Below, in pieces: positions 14,212 to 14,713 of a stretch of 14,713 nucleotides of DNA. This DNA comes from Thermomicrobiales bacterium (GTDB lineage: Bacteria > Chloroflexota > Chloroflexia > Thermomicrobiales > UBA6265). Each line of letters opens with the position of its first letter. Positions within the stretch are counted from its first letter, which is position 1. The translations under genes and the position numbers were made by a program. The notes beneath the pieces are model-generated. The model was not told the origin of the DNA, searched no databases, and saw only the letters and a list, made by a program, of their open reading frames with translations. The stretch covers positions 1 to 14,713 of the forward strand of contig JAUJMG010000048.1 of assembly GCA_030446955.1 (NCBI GenBank). The letters run 5' to 3'.

Positions 14212-14713
14212 TTACCCGGGTATCGGCGCACCCGTTCGTGTCTTGGCCGCCTTACCCTTGGCTGTCCTTCGTGGGGGCTGGAGTGGAGGGGGACGGTGGG
14301 TCAGCAGCGTGCCGCGCCCGCGGTGGGCGTCGTAGTGAGCAAAGCCGCCGGGATAGTCCCGGACAAGGCCGGCATCAACCTCGATGATCCGGCCGCACAG
14401 CTTGTCCAGGAAGTAGCGGTCGTGGGAGATAGCCAGGATCGAGCCCTGGAAGTCGAGCAGTGCCGCCTCCAACTCCTCAATCGAGGGAAGGTCGAGGTTG
14501 TTCGTCGGCTCGTCCAGCAGCAGGAAGTTGGCGCCCTGGAGGATCAGGGCGCCAATCTGGAGGCGGCTCCGCTCGCCGCCGCTGAGGCGACCGATCTTGT
14601 TGAGCGCATCGGTGCGGTCGAACCGGAATCCGACCAGGAACGAGAGCGCCTGCTGCTCGGTCATCGGCTTCAAGCGCCGGACCAACTCCAGAGGCGTCGT
14701 GTCGGGGTCCAGC
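14212..14713 (-). CDS. ABC-F family ATPase, C-terminal part (cut by window edge)
   Basis: The window holds the last 166 residues or so of a minus-strand gene that continues past the right edge. The second ATP-binding cassette is seen in order: the ABC signature LSGGERSRLQIGALIL, Walker B LLLDEPTNNLD, and the H-loop ISHDRYFLDKL. There is no membrane domain, and the DEPTNNLD form with the DFQGSILAISHDRYFLD stretch is typical of ABC-F proteins. These act on the ribosome (translation factors such as EttA, or antibiotic-protection factors). After the cassette comes a basic Pro/Lys/Arg-rich tail of about 30 residues ending at the TAA (14214-14212). The subfamily cannot be told without the N-terminal cassette and the linker. 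Confidence 0.9.
   Translation of the reverse strand, partial: LDPDTTPLELVRRLKPMTEQQALSFLVGFRFDRTDALNKIGRLSGGERSRLQIGALILQGANFLLLDEPTNNLDLPSIEELEAALLDFQGSILAISHDRYFLDKLCGRIIEVDAGLVRDYPGGFAHYDAHRGRGTLLTHRPPPLQPPRRTAKGKAAKTRTGAPIPG

Overview
This is GC-rich bacterial DNA with dense, mostly plus-strand genes, several of them overlapping or nearly touching. The style (fused beta-alpha carboxyltransferase, Tat-exported peptide-type binding protein, GTG starts, SMP-30 and M24 enzymes) fits a Chloroflexota bacterium of the Thermomicrobia/Sphaerobacter kind. That placement rests on protein resemblance from memory and is only moderately secure. No rRNA, tRNA, CRISPR array, insertion sequence or phage gene is visible.

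Left part (1-1809): the start of an HPP-family membrane protein gene runs off the left edge on the minus strand. Divergent to it is an MFS_2/GPH-type sugar-cation symporter gene.

Central part (1836-7070): a perfect 14-bp palindrome precedes a divergent fused acetyl-CoA carboxylase carboxyltransferase (AccD-AccA order). Its stop overlaps, as ATGA, the start of a tandem two-domain carbon-nitrogen hydrolase (nitrilase superfamily). The first hydrolase domain keeps the Glu-Lys-Cys triad. The second has lost the cysteine (Gly457) and looks catalytically dead. Next come a possible extended -10 promoter, about 190 bases of hairpin-rich untranslated leader, and a stand-alone homoserine dehydrogenase beginning with GTG.

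Right-centre part (7249-12948): an SMP-30/gluconolactonase-like hydrolase is followed by an apparent operon with a TTGACG-type promoter. The operon encodes a Tat-exported oligopeptide-type binding protein, two DppB/DppC-type permeases and an M24 (Xaa-Pro aminopeptidase/creatinase superfamily) enzyme. No ABC ATPase accompanies it. The M24 enzyme retains the histidines of the family but has lost or changed three of the five metal ligands, which is reminiscent of the metal-independent creatinase branch. A GC-rich hairpin closes this unit. The likely logic is uptake of a small peptide or amino-acid-like compound and its cleavage in the cytoplasm.

Right part (13042-14713): a small acidic hypothetical protein (+) converges on a single-pass membrane hypothetical protein (-) across a perfect 12-bp inverted repeat. 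The C-terminal half of an ABC-F ATPase gene runs off the right edge on the minus strand.

The points most worth a second look are the half-dead tandem nitrilase coupled to the carboxyltransferase, the altered metal site of the M24 enzyme, and the structured leader before the homoserine dehydrogenase. I found no clear sign of a wholly new multi-gene system.
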